From the NCBI GenBank assembly GCA_910890315.1, contig CAJVGD010000005.1:1178001-1242000 (forward strand): a DNA stretch of 64,000 nt. The letters run 5' to 3'. How positions within the stretch are numbered: position 1 is the first letter of the stretch; each line of letters opens with the position of its first letter. Positions 35,601 to 49,596 of this stretch are shown here, piece after piece. Source of the DNA: Serendipita indica DSM 11827. Its lineage: Eukaryota; Basidiomycota; Agaricomycetes; Sebacinales; Serendipitaceae. The notes beneath the pieces were generated by a model. It did not search any database and was not told where the DNA came from. It saw nothing but the letters and a program-made list of their open reading frames with translations. The position numbers and the translations under genes were made by a program.

Positions 35601-35693
35601 AGGACGCTCGGAGATGTCGCAACGGCGCTGATGATGGCTACCAAAGCGAATATTCTTGTGGTGCAAGCGGCCTTGCCGAGCATCCAGGAATGA
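32653..35693 (+). CDS. KHA1: K+/H+ antiporter of the KHA1 (CPA2) family, paralogue 2
   Basis: Starts MLESLQARWVEDVAGIVKRA, then [99 protein letters not shown], and [20 protein letters not shown] with the Asn-Asp ion site. The membrane domain closes with [16 protein letters not shown]. The tail is one long exon ([52 protein letters not shown]). Intron positions near the 5' end match paralogue 1, for example before GGV and before VIAEV, so the pair is an old duplication now in inverted orientation about 5 kb apart. No disabling change seen. Both probably work in endomembrane K+/pH balance. Confidence 0.93.
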
Positions 35694-35867
35694 GAGGGGA
35701 GTAATGAACCATATAGGCAGAATGACTCGACTGATTAGAAAGCTATGAATATACGTTTTGGAAAAGTGACTGTCTGTTTTGAACAAGATATGGATAGAAA
35801 TTGTTGAGAATGTCCCGAAATATATCTGATGCATTATGAATAAATTTGAGGAGAATTGTAAAATATC

Positions 35868-35940
35868 AGCAGTGTGGCGCAGAGGCTAGCGCGCAGGGCT
35901 CATAACCCTGAGGTCACTTGATCGAGACAAGTCACTGCTA
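35868..35940 (+). tRNA. Initiator tRNA-Met (anticodon CAT)
   Basis: The acceptor stem AGCAGTG pairs with CACTGCT. The D stem is GCGC...GCGC. The anticodon stem CAGGG/CCCTG encloses CTCATAA. The T stem is ACTTG/CAAGT with loop ATCGAGA. Initiator traits are present: an A1:T72 pair, three G:C pairs at the base of the anticodon stem, and an ATCG loop in place of TTCG. The gene has no intron. It starts translation in the cytosol. Confidence 0.95.
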
Positions 35941-35951
35941 AATCTTGGTCC

Positions 35952-35959
35952 TTTTTTTT
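35952..35959 (+). terminator. RNA polymerase III terminator of the tRNA gene
   Basis: A run of eight T on the coding strand begins 11 bp after the tRNA discriminator base, as expected for Pol III termination. Confidence 0.85.
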
Positions 35960-36138
35960 GGGCGGTGGCTGGCTTTTTGCTCCGTTCCATTATCATGTAC
36001 AACAAGGGTCTGGGGTTGATAAACTACACTTTGAAATGAAGCAAATTGTTCATGACTGTTTTTTGTAGCCTTTCCCTTGAGATGCGCACGCGTCGGGATG
36101 GCGCGCAAACAGGCGTGTGGCTTGCCCTATTCTTCCTC

Positions 36139-38413
36139 ATGTCCGTCTCAGACGAAAAGGCATCCAAGACGAGCGGCTTGACGCTGTCTCAAATCCTTGA
36201 CAAAGACGCGTCTCTCAGAGAAAATCTCGTGGCCAAGACAGCGCCCGAGGACGAAGTATCCGATGAAGAACACGAGGCTGGCGCAAAGGAGGGCTACTGC
36301 ATAGAGTGTGAAGGTATTATCAGACGTTGAAACCATGTAGCAGATTTCCGAAGCTGATTCGTTATCGTTTGTGAACAGATCAGCCGGCCGAGTTGCATTG
36401 TAAAGAGTGCCAGGATAACTTTTGTGCAGTCGTACGTCTTTCTCGACGCGTGTTTTCATTCAGAGATCTCACATGGGTATAGTGCTTTGCAGCTCAGCAC
36501 CGGAAAGGAACACGAAAGGGTCATTTTACGAGCCCTCTGGCTAGTGCTGTTCCCAAGGCGTCAAAGCCTACAGCAGCAACTGCTCCTGTGGAATCACAAA
36601 AGGATGAAGATATGGATGATGCCGCAATGGAAGACACTGAAGACGTTGTGCCAGAGGCATCAACCTCGACAATCTCTAGAGAAGAATATGTGCGTAGGGC
36701 AAAGGTGAGTGATCAATCGATGAACCATGAAATGGAGCTCAGAATATTTAATATGGGTTATCTAGTTTATTCCTTTACGCCTAACGTACGGAGAGCGAAA
36801 ATACTTGCGTCTACTCGAGGCGGCACTCACAGTGTCAGAATATACCGACAGAAGTACGTAATAATGTCTGTTATACGCTTTCTCATCATTTCGCAGTTGA
36901 CGTCTATGTCTTCAACAAGGCAAGCACGAGTAATAAATTGGTCCTTGTCGCTGATCTCCGTCCAGTCCAAAGCCAAGCGAATCGTCCAGCAAATCCGGGA
37001 GATATGCTCGATCATCTCCGGTCTCCTCGTAGCTGCCGACTACAAAGAGGGACAAGAACTGTTCGAGTCTCGCGACTTTAGCGCGAATGCAGACTTTTAC
37101 CAGCGAGTCTTTGAACTAGGACGGCGTCACAAGATTATGAACCCAGACAAGATGCGAAATACATACGGAAAACTCATCTACATGCTCCAAGATTCGCAGA
37201 TGCCAGAGATCCAAGACATGCTGGGTTTCACTGCGGTTTCGCCCATCAAAACTGTGTACAGTGTACTGGAGGCTGGTGGTGCACTTGATATGCTACGAGA
37301 GGATATCATCGACATTGCGACTCAGGAGATTAGCGCGGAGAATCGGTCTAGACGAGAGATTCAGTCTGCAATCAAAGCAAAGGAACGAGCAATAGAAAAA
37401 CTCGCCTACAAGTACTCCCGACAAACGGAGATGCAAGAAGAGGAGCTCAAACAATGTCTCTATTCCATCGGCGATAATAGCGCGTTCTTACGCGTGAACC
37501 GAGACCCTTGTCAGCGCCTTATTCAGTATCTCAAACAATATTTCCACCCAACCACTCCTCAGCAAGGTCGAAGTTTAGCCATTCGGATCGGAAAGGGTGG
37601 TGCACGGTTGACTCATGGACATGAGAAGCAATTTTCCTACGTCCTACAAAGTCTTACCCTTTGGAGGGAGATTCTAGGAGGTCTTTCTCTTCTTCTTCAT
37701 CAAAGAGGATCTTCTGAATATTGCTAGACATGTTTGAACTGTGGAGTCTCGCCGAGGATGACCTCCTCTCGGACACAATCTCCTACCGACTCCGCGATAC
37801 GGGCCAGGGTCCGTGCAGTTATTTTCATCTAGACATACCCTCATGTAGCCCTAGGTCTCAACAGAGTGCAAGCGGCACCCAAAACCGCACGAAAGATGCA
37901 CGGTATCCTAAACAGGGCTCAATCGAGCATCGGTTACTGGGTTGGAAGCTCCGTCATACACATGGGTAAGTTCAACAGTTATTCCACGATCTCGCTCACC
38001 AGCTGCTCAAGGTGATCACAATGTGCCCAACGCCCATTTCTTCCTCGACAAGTACACGCAGGTCTATCGCATCACTAATCCAATATGCAACACCCTTGGA
38101 AAGATTCCAGAGTTAATGAAGAAGCCGTCATTGAAGAAGTTTGTCGAGGCCGAATTTGGTTCGGAGGAAGAACTCATGGTTGAGATTCTCGGCGACTTTT
38201 TCAGACATGGTTTCGACGGTAGCGGAGCTGATTCGTACTTTGACGCTGGGTCGTGTATTGATGGTGAGAGCATCTTCGGAATTCGATGAATGACTGCTGA
38301 CCAGTCTAGGCCGGCTTACATCTGCATGGGAGTGGTGTAATAACCTGGAGAAGAAGCGATACTTTCCCGTCTTTTTGCTCACGGGATTCTGGTCGTTTGA
38401 TGGTGAATGGTAG
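36139..38413 (+). CDS. DUF2009/UPF0652 protein with N-terminal B-box-like zinc motif
   Basis: Likely start MSVSDEKASKTSGLTLSQIL at 36139; the frame is open to ATG 36052. A B-box-like zinc motif is split by an intron: GYCIECE|DQPAELHCKECQDNFCAV. The DUF2009 domain follows: RIVQQIREICSIISGLLVAA, KIMNPDKMRNTYGKLIYMLQ, QCLYSIGDNSAFLRVNRDPC, RIGKGGARLTHGHEKQFSYV, LQSLTLWREILG, LNRVQAAPKTARKMHGIL, VGSSVIHMGDHNVPNAHFFL. It ends TGFWSFDGEW. The intron 36920-36965 is of GC-AG type (AAG|GCAAGC...TCCAG), joining VYVFNK to SKAKRIV. The molecular role of the family is not established. The rest of the introns are ordinary. Confidence 0.9.
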
Positions 38414-38557
38414 ACAGCGTGATATACATGCAGGATTTGCTGCTAGATACGCATTAAATGTTATAAGCGGCTTTTACTCTACTGCTTGAGTGTAAAGGCT
38501 GTTCATATACGCGCTTGAGGTGGTGGCAGTCCACATATTCTCTCTTTGATCTTGACC

Positions 38558-41545
<2,988 letters not shown>

Positions 41546-41661
41546 ATGGAATTTGTAGCCTTTGTTAGAATGGCCACTTGGGTTGAATGGGCCACTTGAG
41601 AACGGGGACCCCCCTTGGACACGACGACCACCTACGAACCTGCTACTTGGGTGCTGGCTAC

Positions 41662-44381
41662 ATGTCTGGCGCAGTAGCCATTCTCAAGCGACTCTGGTAT
41701 CGAGACGCGTCGACGAGCAGCTCTTCGTCGCCGAGCTCGACGACCAATAGCCCAAGTGACAAGGCGTTTCCGTCGCTCCAGGACCAGCGCGGGTCGGTGG
41801 GCAGCGAGTACTCGTCCTCGTCACGCACTAGCTCGCCACACAGGCTGGTGAGAGCGCTCTCATCACGCCTCCGACAGCGCAGCAAGACTGCTAACGGCGC
41901 ACTCGAGGTCAACGCTCCCAATCCGCAGGTCATTGAAGCTCTCCAGTACAGACGTCCAAAATCTGCGGTATGAAACATGTATTAATGGCCAGTCGTTGAG
42001 ATGACCCATCTTTGCAGCATTCTTCCCTCTCGTTGAACGGCCTCGTGAACTGGAGCAGGTCACCACGACCCACGGTCACAAAGAAACCTTCGGAAACAGA
42101 ATTCGGCGTCCGCTCGTGTGTCTCCCAGAACGATGCTACTACCGCCGTCCCGCGCTCACCTGGCTCTCCGCTGCTCGCGACCTTTTTCCAACCGTCTCCA
42201 AAGACTGCCCATCTCACTATTCCAGACACACGTGCAATTTCAGCATCCAGGAATGCCTCCAAGGAGACCCTGCAGCTCGAGGATGCAGCATCAGCACCAC
42301 CACCACAGCAAATACTTCGATCACACTCGCTCCCGGCGGATGCGCTTTTGCGTTCGGGCGTGCCCATTCCACCAGACGACGACGTGGATCAGGAAATCTC
42401 TGCGCACGCCGTCGCCCTCAATGGTCCCCTCACGGCACCAGTGACCCGTTCCCAAACGCCACCACTGCCCAGGAGAGAGGTTCATTCCGACCAAGAGGAC
42501 GAGGGAGACCGTTCGAGGACTCCCTCTGAGCCATTGCAGCCTATCATGCAAATGCTGGCTGTCGTAGAGAGGCACTTGGAGAGACTAAACTATGGCGCCC
42601 TGAACATTGTCGCGCAGTACAACGGCGTGTCTCCGACCTATTCGTGGACACTCTTGGGCTGGGATCCGAACCGCGGAGTTGCAGCGCCCCTAGAGACCCC
42701 CAAACCACTCCACCCGGCGTTTCAGAGCATGCTCGTGGAGGAAGCGCCGGGTCTGGAGCGTCTGACTGAGCTCGACATAGAGTCTCATCCACAGGGCAGA
42801 CTGCCCGGTACCGTGGGTGTTGCCGGGCTCGGATGGGAGAGATTTGATGTGGCCTCTCGTGGGCGTCGCCAGACTGTCTACTTTATGCAAGGAGCCCTTC
42901 CACCGCTCTCTGGCCCCGAGCTCGTCCAAAAGCTCCAAGAAGCCAAACGCATACTCGAGCCAGAAAGGGCAGAGGAAGAAGGCGAACGCTTGCGAAGCAT
43001 CATTGGCCAAGGGTCGTCTGCCTTTTTCGATGCAGAGAGACCATACAATTCGCAGGCCGGAGATTTGATTCGGGTGCTCAACCGAGAGGACCTTTTTGAA
43101 GATTTTACTCTGGCTGATTCAGTCTACCTTCTCGCCATAGCACCCCCTCCCATGGGCATGGGCGTTCGCCTCTTCCTCCTCCAGGTTCTCATTGGATATG
43201 AGCTCTACCTTCGCCTCAAGGTATGCGAACACGCCTCGACGTTTCCTGGAATCACTCAGCAAGTCAATTCGACGCTCGAGGTCGCCGTCCGATGGGTCGA
43301 AAACGTATCTGCGGAGATCAGTGACGGCCAGCTAAAGGTGTATTCAAAAGTACACGAGAAACAGGCCGACGGTCTCATCGCGTTTGTCGAAGCGATGAAG
43401 TGGCCGTTACTGGAAGAAGTTCGCCAATTCGCCCCCACCGCGTATTCGAACCATTTGAATGGCAAAATTGTCGACGTTCATTTCCTCGATTGGCTCTATG
43501 GAACCTGTCTCCCGGGACGATGGTTTGCATGGAAATGCATGTCGGCGGCAATCTATGCCTCTCCCTCGTTGCGCGCGTTTGGGACGACACCCTACTTTGA
43601 TGCGGGGTTGGTGCTGCGCGAGCATTCGTATTGGCGGACACGAACGCCGCTCGCTCGGGTTCTAGGAGGGTTGAAGGAGACCAATTGCGTGGCGGGTTGG
43701 GTTGGGCCTTGTCCACCAGTAAAGACGACGGCAGGCGCAACGTTTACGGGGTGGATAAGGATCAAGAGCAAGCCAGCAGAGTTTAGCCAGATGAACAATG
43801 CGCTCGATGACATGACAGAAGACGAACACGAACTTCAAGACCGAGGTCTACGAGTGCGTCCCGGTGAAACCCCTCGAGGGTTGCTCAATGAACTGGCCGA
43901 TATGACGAAGTGGGTATTACCGACACCCGTTCCCAAATCGGCGACAGTGCCGAAGGTCATCGACGTACGATTGGATCTGCTGCCGCTTGAAGACGACGAG
44001 GATATCACCAGTCAGCAAGCCAGCGCGACAGTCTCGTTTGATGTCGGGCAAGAATGCACAGTCGAATACAATATCGTGCACAATTCGGTCATGGTCGCCT
44101 CACCGCCGTGCATGAGCGGACCCCATCTCGCACACGCCAGGGAGCTCGAGCGGTATCGCAACGTGGTTGACGTCAAGGATCTCAAAGACCAAAATTTAGT
44201 AGCGCCTGGGAAGTTGCTACTCATCAATGCTACGGGTGGTGGAGACGCCGAAGCGCTCGCGAGGGCATGGTGTAGCGAAGTTGGACGACATGCAGTCATC
44301 TCAAGAGGACCGGCGACTTGCTTGACGTGCGCGTTTAACACGACGGAGAATCTCGAACTGGATGTGCTCATCCTCAGCTAA
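41662..44381 (+). CDS. Large fungal protein of unknown function
   Basis: Two exons. The first (from ATG 41662) is MSGAVAILKRLWYRDASTSS plus a Ser-rich stretch ending QYRRPKSA. The second, from about 42012, carries the remaining 780 residues without further introns. After 180 disordered residues comes a folded part: LAVVERHLERLNYGALNIVA, YSWTLLGWDPNRGVAAPLET, LADSVYLLAIAPPPMGMGVR, FLDWLYGTCLPGRWFAWKCM, KETNCVAGWVGPCPPVKTT. The last 150 residues are beta-rich and end LVAPGKLLLINATGGGDAEA ... LDVLILS. I do not recognise the family. Long single exons contrast with its intron-rich neighbours. Confidence 0.75.
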
Positions 44382-44716
44382 GGGGCACTTTTGGTAAGCC
44401 TGACGGACGGGAGAAATGGAGACCAGTTTTTTGCTTGGGAGATTCCGATCGCGCTACACTTGATGACACTGCCATGCGCAAGAGACTTTTCGTGCTACAC
44501 ATCCATGTCCAACCCACCTTTCATTCCGCATGCCTGACCGGAAGAAAACAGTGCGCTTCTTCCGATGTACCATTATGATTGTACGGTAGCCGATATTATT
44601 GATAAGCAGCGGCCTAGTATGCTAATGCCTATTCCCTTTTGTTCTTGACGTCGTGTTCTGGTCGTTGCAAGCCGCACTTGGACTGTCCCTTGTCGAGAGA
44701 ATCGTCGGGCGGCGTC
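44382..44716. other. Intergenic region
   Basis: 335 bp between two plus-strand genes. It holds the 3' UTR of the large unknown gene and the promoter of the next. No repeat or coding pattern seen. Confidence 0.4.
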
Positions 44717-45815
44717 ATGAACAACCAACGACCGAAACGAGGCTCGCGTATCGTGTCTTGGATTGCTGGTTCTGCGCTCAAGGATGGGGAGAACAGCGCT
44801 GGACGACCCAGACGCAACACCTCGAGTTCGCTTCGCTCGTTTATCCCCTCGATTCGAAATGGTTCAAAAGCAGAGAACTCTTTCACCTCTCTTCCACGAA
44901 GTGTGTCCAGCGGACAACCCCCGGAACCCTTCTTCTACTCTAAACCGTTGACGCGCGAGGGCGAGGACGAGTATAGCTTTGTGACGACGAGCGAAGAAGG
45001 TTCTTTATCGTCTCTTTCTTCTTCTGAGATTGCTCTCTGGAAGCTAAAGGTTCGTCTACCGTGCTTGCCACTGATGTTGTTGACGAGAGTATCAGAGGGC
45101 CGACGCCGACGTGTCTCCAATCCGCGTTATTCCAAAGCGAAAATTTTCCAGATTCTTTTCCGTTCTCACGCGCAAAGAGGCTAGAGGAACGTCGCCTCTT
45201 CTCCAAACACCGACTGATGGCACGCTGCCAGGGCTAGCTTTTGAAGACTCGTTTGTCAAGTGCGAAATGGAAGATGCAGAAGATTCAATTATGATTGAGC
45301 ATCCATTCTCGTTGCCGGAACTTACTTTTTCGTCTTCACAGAAACGCTCCAGCGATCTCTCGAGCTTGCTTCCACCTCCCCGAGCAAAACGAGGACCAGT
45401 TTCCACTTTGCCTAGATGGAGTCTCTTGGACAAGCAAGCCCACACTGCCTCGACAAGGACGAGTATTGACCCGGCCAAGTGGGTGGAAATATCGATTTCG
45501 GCAGCGGACCTCGTTCGCATATACGGACGTGAGAATGTGATCATCCAGAATGCAGACGAATACCCTTCGAGTGATTTGGAAAAGGAAGACGTGGGTACCG
45601 ATGTGCATGCTCAAGAGTCGTTTATGGAGATGGACGACGAGGTTTCGTCGCTTCCTTCTTCGCTGGAATGCAAGTCTGTGCCTCATCAAGCACTTGATGT
45701 CGCTGGTTCATCGGTCGTGACTGAGAGTTCATTTGTCGGATCAATGGCTTCGTTCTCCAAGTGGCCTCTTCCGCCTCAATGCGAGCAATTTGGTATGGAA
45801 AAGGTGGTTGGATAG
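44717..45815 (+). CDS. Ser-rich protein of unknown function
   Basis: Two exons. Exon 1 starts MNNQRPKRGSRIVSWIAGSA and ends SSSEIALWKLK. After the intron GTTCGT...TATCAG, exon 2 begins RADADVSPIRVIPKRKFSRF. The product is about 345 residues, mostly low complexity. One possible structured patch is DPAKWVEISISAADLVRIYG. It ends PPQCEQFGMEKVVG. No known domain. ATG 44717 is the first ATG in the frame. Confidence 0.62.
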
Positions 45816-45962
45816 ATTCAGTGGGCACCTGTTCGCGGTGGTTTGTCTGTTTGCCATTTCGTGAGCACGCTTTTGTAGTTTATATCCTCAGTAAAATTGA
45901 TTGTCTAGTACTCTGACAAATATGCTTGAGTGCACCGGAAGCCGCTTAGCATTGGTCTGCAA

Positions 45963-47363
45963 ATGTTGGACTCGACCCCCACCAAGCCCTCCCCACCCGG
46001 CGTCGACAATGGTAATTGTCAACTGCTGGGACCTCCAGCACTGATTGTGCAGGGGCTGATGGGTGTCATGGTCGTCCTGACGCTCGTATATAAACGATAT
46101 CGAGAGAAACCAAAGCGCAAGTGGAAAATCTGGATGTTTGACGTGTCTAAGCAACTTGTTGGTACGTTTCTGCACATTTAAGACGCGTCTAGCACTGGCT
46201 GATGGCAAGACGTGCAGGTCAGATTGTCGTCCACTTTGCCAACGTGTTCATTTCGGATTTCGGCGCAGACCAGGCTGTACAGAATCCATGTGTACTCTAT
46301 TTTCTCAATATCGTCGTCGACACGACTGTTGGTGCGTGTTTTGCTGCGCTGCGTGACGCGCGGCTGACGGCTGGGTGACCACAGGTGTCGGGATCATCTA
46401 CTTGTTCCTATGGGGAACGACAAAAGTACTCACTGAACAATTTCATGTTCATGGACTGCAAACGGGTCAATATGGAGATGGACCCAAGCCGTCTATCAAG
46501 TTTTGGGCTCGGCAGGCTGCCGTCTACGTCTTCTGTTTGCTTGGGATGAAGGTCGTCGTCGTGCTCCTCTTTGCTATATGGCCTGGAATCTTTGCCATTG
46601 GCGAGTGGCTGCTTTCGTGGACTGGAAACTCTGACACGGTGCAAGTGGTTGTGTACGTGCTCTGTATGCGTTTGTTGCGCGACTCTCATCCCTGTATAGT
46701 GTCATGGGAATCTGCCCTATTGTGTTCAACATGCTCCAGTTCTGGCTCATCGACTCGATTGTCAAGGCGCGAGATTCGCTCGACTCGTTGGTGCAAAACG
46801 GAGGATTCGTTCCCTCTCGCGAAGAGGACGAGGATATACATGCACCATTGTTTACGGACAACGACAACGACGATGAATACCACGATGCAACCGCTGGGAT
46901 CACGGGAAGACGGCGATCTCGAGATTTGGAGCGAGGAATCGTTTCTCCTCAGAAACGACCTCGTTCCACTTCGACTGAGGGTCTCAAAGAGCCCAAGGCG
47001 GCTCCATTGAAAGAAGACACAGCTCATGCTGGTTCCTCGAATACGAGTACAGAGAGGAGAGCGTTCCCCATCAAACAACGTTCGCCACCGCCATCACCGG
47101 CATATGGAACCACACCAACCGGGGAAGATGCAGACGATGATTGGGGTGCGTGGGATGATGAGGATGAGAGTTGGAATGCCGGAGCGGGGAATACAAACCC
47201 GTGGGCACCCAAAGCGGATACAGCCAAGAAACCAAAGCCAAAGTCGCGGTCAAATACGACCTCGCCGAAGCGGGATGGTCGACGGCTGAGCTTGACACGA
47301 ATGCGAAGCGAGGGACACGCGGAAAGGACTGCCTCGGGGACGGAAGATACTTCATTTCGATAA
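45963..47363 (+). CDS. STIMATE-family (PF12400-type) multi-pass membrane protein
   Basis: Starts MLDSTPTKPSPPGVDNGNCQ. The first helix is ALIVQGLMGVMVVLTLVYKR, followed by the family segment KIWMFDVSKQLVGQIVVHFA. Then come ADQAVQNPCVLYFLNIVVDT and TVGVGIIYLFLWGTTKVLTE, WARQAAVYVFCLLGMKVVVV and MGICPIVFNMLQFWLIDSIV. The tail of about 190 residues is acidic then Ser/Arg-rich, with DDDWGAWDDEDESW. Fungal members sit in the vacuolar membrane, and the animal protein STIMATE works at ER-plasma membrane contacts. At least four introns with fitting phases (for example g|gt cag) are seen. Confidence 0.85.
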
Positions 47364-47463
47364 TGGTGTGTAACTTAAATATATGCTATGCTAACCAGAG
47401 AATCTCAATTTTGGGCGGCGATGGCGATCATTCACATCGTCGATGCGTGGTTTATTCGGGATT

Positions 47464-47471
47464 TGACGTCA
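47464..47471. promoter_or_regulatory. CRE/ATF palindrome TGACGTCA upstream of TspO copy A
   Basis: A perfect TGACGTCA, within GATTTGACGTCAA, lies 62 bp upstream of the ATG. A TATA-like TATATAA follows at 47489-47495. The same decamer context recurs upstream of copy B, which supports function. bZIP factors of the ATF/CREB class bind this sequence and often act in stress responses. Confidence 0.6.
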
Positions 47472-47533
47472 AGCCACATTTCTGCATCTATATAACCACT
47501 AAGAAGCTCTATCAAGCTGGATGTGCAACCAGG

Positions 47534-48276
47534 ATGAGCTCTATCTCTCTGCCACCCATCTTACTAGAGCTGCCCCGTAACGCGGTCGTGGCCATTCTCC
47601 TACCGCTTGTCTTGGGCTCGCTGAGTGCATACCCAACTAACAAGATTGTCGATGGACCCTGGTACAGGGGTTTGAAGCATCCCTCCTTTGAACCGCCAGA
47701 CGCAACATTTGGCATTGTCTGGTCAGTTGTCCGTTTGTGAGTGATGTTTATAATGCTTAACGATGTCTAGGCCAATCTTGTATGCGAGTATGGGCTGGGC
47801 CTCTCATCTGGCTATCAAGGCCTATGAACAGGACCTGACTCTTCGCGGTAGGTTCCCTCTCCCCGAGTTAGATGTGTCTTAACTTGTTCGTTGTAGAATG
47901 GACGCATACACTGGCCTCAAGTTGTATTGGATTCAGCTCGGGCTGAACTTGGTATGGACACCCATCTTCTTCTTTGCAAAGCAGGTGAGACCATTCGATT
48001 CTAATGTTTGACAAACTCAAGCATGGAAAAGATAGGACTTGCGATGGTTGACCTCGTCGCCCTGACTGGCACCGTTTATGGGATGACAGTGCGTCACATT
48101 TGCATAGTTTCCTGGCTGTGTGTCTGAATGTTACCCAGTTCGTGTTGCATAATGCGACGAATGGAAAGACTACGCTCTTCCTGGCGCCCTATTGCGCTTG
48201 GTTGACCTTTGCCAGCTGCGTCAACTTTGGATTTTGGTATCTGAACCGAGGTCGTTCGGGATTCAAAGACGAGTAG
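47534..48276 (+). CDS. TspO/MBR family membrane protein, copy A
   Basis: Starts MSSISLPPILLELPRNAVVA. Family motifs: GPWYRGLKHPSFEPPDATFG, IVWPILYASMGWASHLAIKA, DAYTGLKLYWIQLGLNLVWT, PIFFFAKQ, FLAPYCAWLTFASCVNFGFW, ending YLNRGRSGFKDE. Five membrane helices and the WPILYA and P-x-F-F signatures identify the tryptophan-rich sensory protein/peripheral benzodiazepine receptor family, which binds porphyrins and sterols. The exons are short, with introns at the same places as in copies B and C. It is the first of three tandem genes. Confidence 0.9.
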
Positions 48277-48634
48277 AAGGGGTGACTGGTCATGACTGAT
48301 ACAGATTCGTGGTCATAATGTTCATGAATTCTTTGAGTCACAATCAAATGCCATTACATATGCTGGACAAGTTGTATCTATTCGTATTCTCTATTTTCTC
48401 CTCATCTAATAGGCTTCTCCATTATCTTTCCATGGAAGTAAATGATGTGGGAATCTCGATTATAGTAATCTCGATTCTGCTCTGGACTGTCGTGCGTGTG
48501 AGCTTCGCGGACGCCGACGTCGATCTGCGTCGATGCTCATGGGTCACCTTCGATTTGACGTCAAATATAACTTGGACCCCTACCACGTCTACATAACCAC
48601 CAGCAAATACTCTCCAGTTTGATAAACCTCTCCA
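48277..48634. other. Intergenic region with the promoter of TspO copy B
   Basis: 358 bp. The last 100 bp match the region upstream of copy A in pattern (CRE palindrome, CTACATAACCACC versus CTATATAACCACT), so the promoter was duplicated with the gene. The rest is AT-rich and shows no gene. Confidence 0.55.
48556..48563. promoter_or_regulatory. CRE/ATF palindrome TGACGTCA upstream of TspO copy B
   Basis: A perfect TGACGTCA in the context GATTTGACGTCAA, 71 bp upstream of the copy B ATG, matches the site ahead of copy A. No such site is seen ahead of copy C. Confidence 0.6.
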
Positions 48635-49382
48635 ATGGACTCTATTTCTCTGCCGCCAATCTTGCTTGACATTCCTCGTAATGCGGTCGTGGCCATTGGC
48701 TTGCCGCTCGTCTTCGGCTCGTTGAGTGGATACCCAACAAAAGATGTGGTCAGAGGGCCATGGTACATGAGTCTAAGACGGCCTCGCGTCGAACCTCCAC
48801 GAGCGGCGTTTGGTATCGTTTGGTAAGCATATAGTTGTCCACCTTTTCACAACACTTAGCATCCTCCAGGCCGATTCTGTATGCGAGTATGGGATGGGCT
48901 TCTCATTTGGCTATCAGGGCCTATGACCAGAGTCTCAGTCCTTCCTCTCGGTTAGTTTCACCGTGGTTCTTCTCTATGAGCTTAATTTGTATTAATATAC
49001 GGCGTAGAATGGATGCATATGCTGGCCTAAAGCTGTATTGGATTCAGCTCGGTCTCAATCTTGCATGGACTCCCCTCTTCTTCATGGCAAAGCAGGTAAG
49101 GACGCTGAAGCTCGGCGGTCAACAAACTCACTTATTGGCACAGAAAGGACTCGCACTTTTGGATATCCTCCCATTGACCGGCGTCGTGTATTGGATGACA
49201 GTGAGTCGCTCCAGCAATATGCCTCTGTCTCTAACAAGGCGTAGTATACATTGCATCACGCGACAAATGGAGCGACTACCCTCTTCCTGGCTCCCTATTG
49301 CGCTTGGTTGACCTTTGCCAGCTACTTGAACTTTGAGTTCTGGTACCTGAACCGAGGTCGCCCAGAACTCAAAGAATTCTAG
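48635..49382 (+). CDS. TspO/MBR family membrane protein, copy B
   Basis: Starts MDSISLPPILLDIPRNAVVA. It then shows GPWYMSLRRPRVEPPRAAFG, IVWPILYASMGWASHLAIRA, DAYAGLKLYWIQLGLNLAWT and PLFFMAKQ|KGLALLDILPLTGVVYWMT. FLAPYCAWLTFASYLNFEFW follows, ending NRGRPELKEF. Intron positions and length equal those of copy A, the closest relative. All expected family segments are present, and the frame is intact through the exons I traced. Confidence 0.9.
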
Positions 49383-49596
49383 GACTATTTGTAGGTATTG
49401 ATCGCCTTTGAATTCGAGAGACTTGATCCCAGTGATTGATAGAGTGTGAGGGAGGGAGGGCGCCGTAATGCAGCTTATCTCCGATTAGCCTATGTGACAA
49501 GGCCGAGCCTCGACGTGTTGAACAACTTGAACCCGTCCATATCTTTTTTTGCTTTGCCCCACCTCCCGAAACAACACTTGCAGTCGTCGATTGCGA

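Noticed and set aside
36046-36138. Upstream extension of the DUF2009 gene from ATG 36052
   Set aside because: Possible, but the extra residues (MTVFCSLSLEMRTRR...) are unlike the family, and the ATG at 36139 begins a typical N-terminus.
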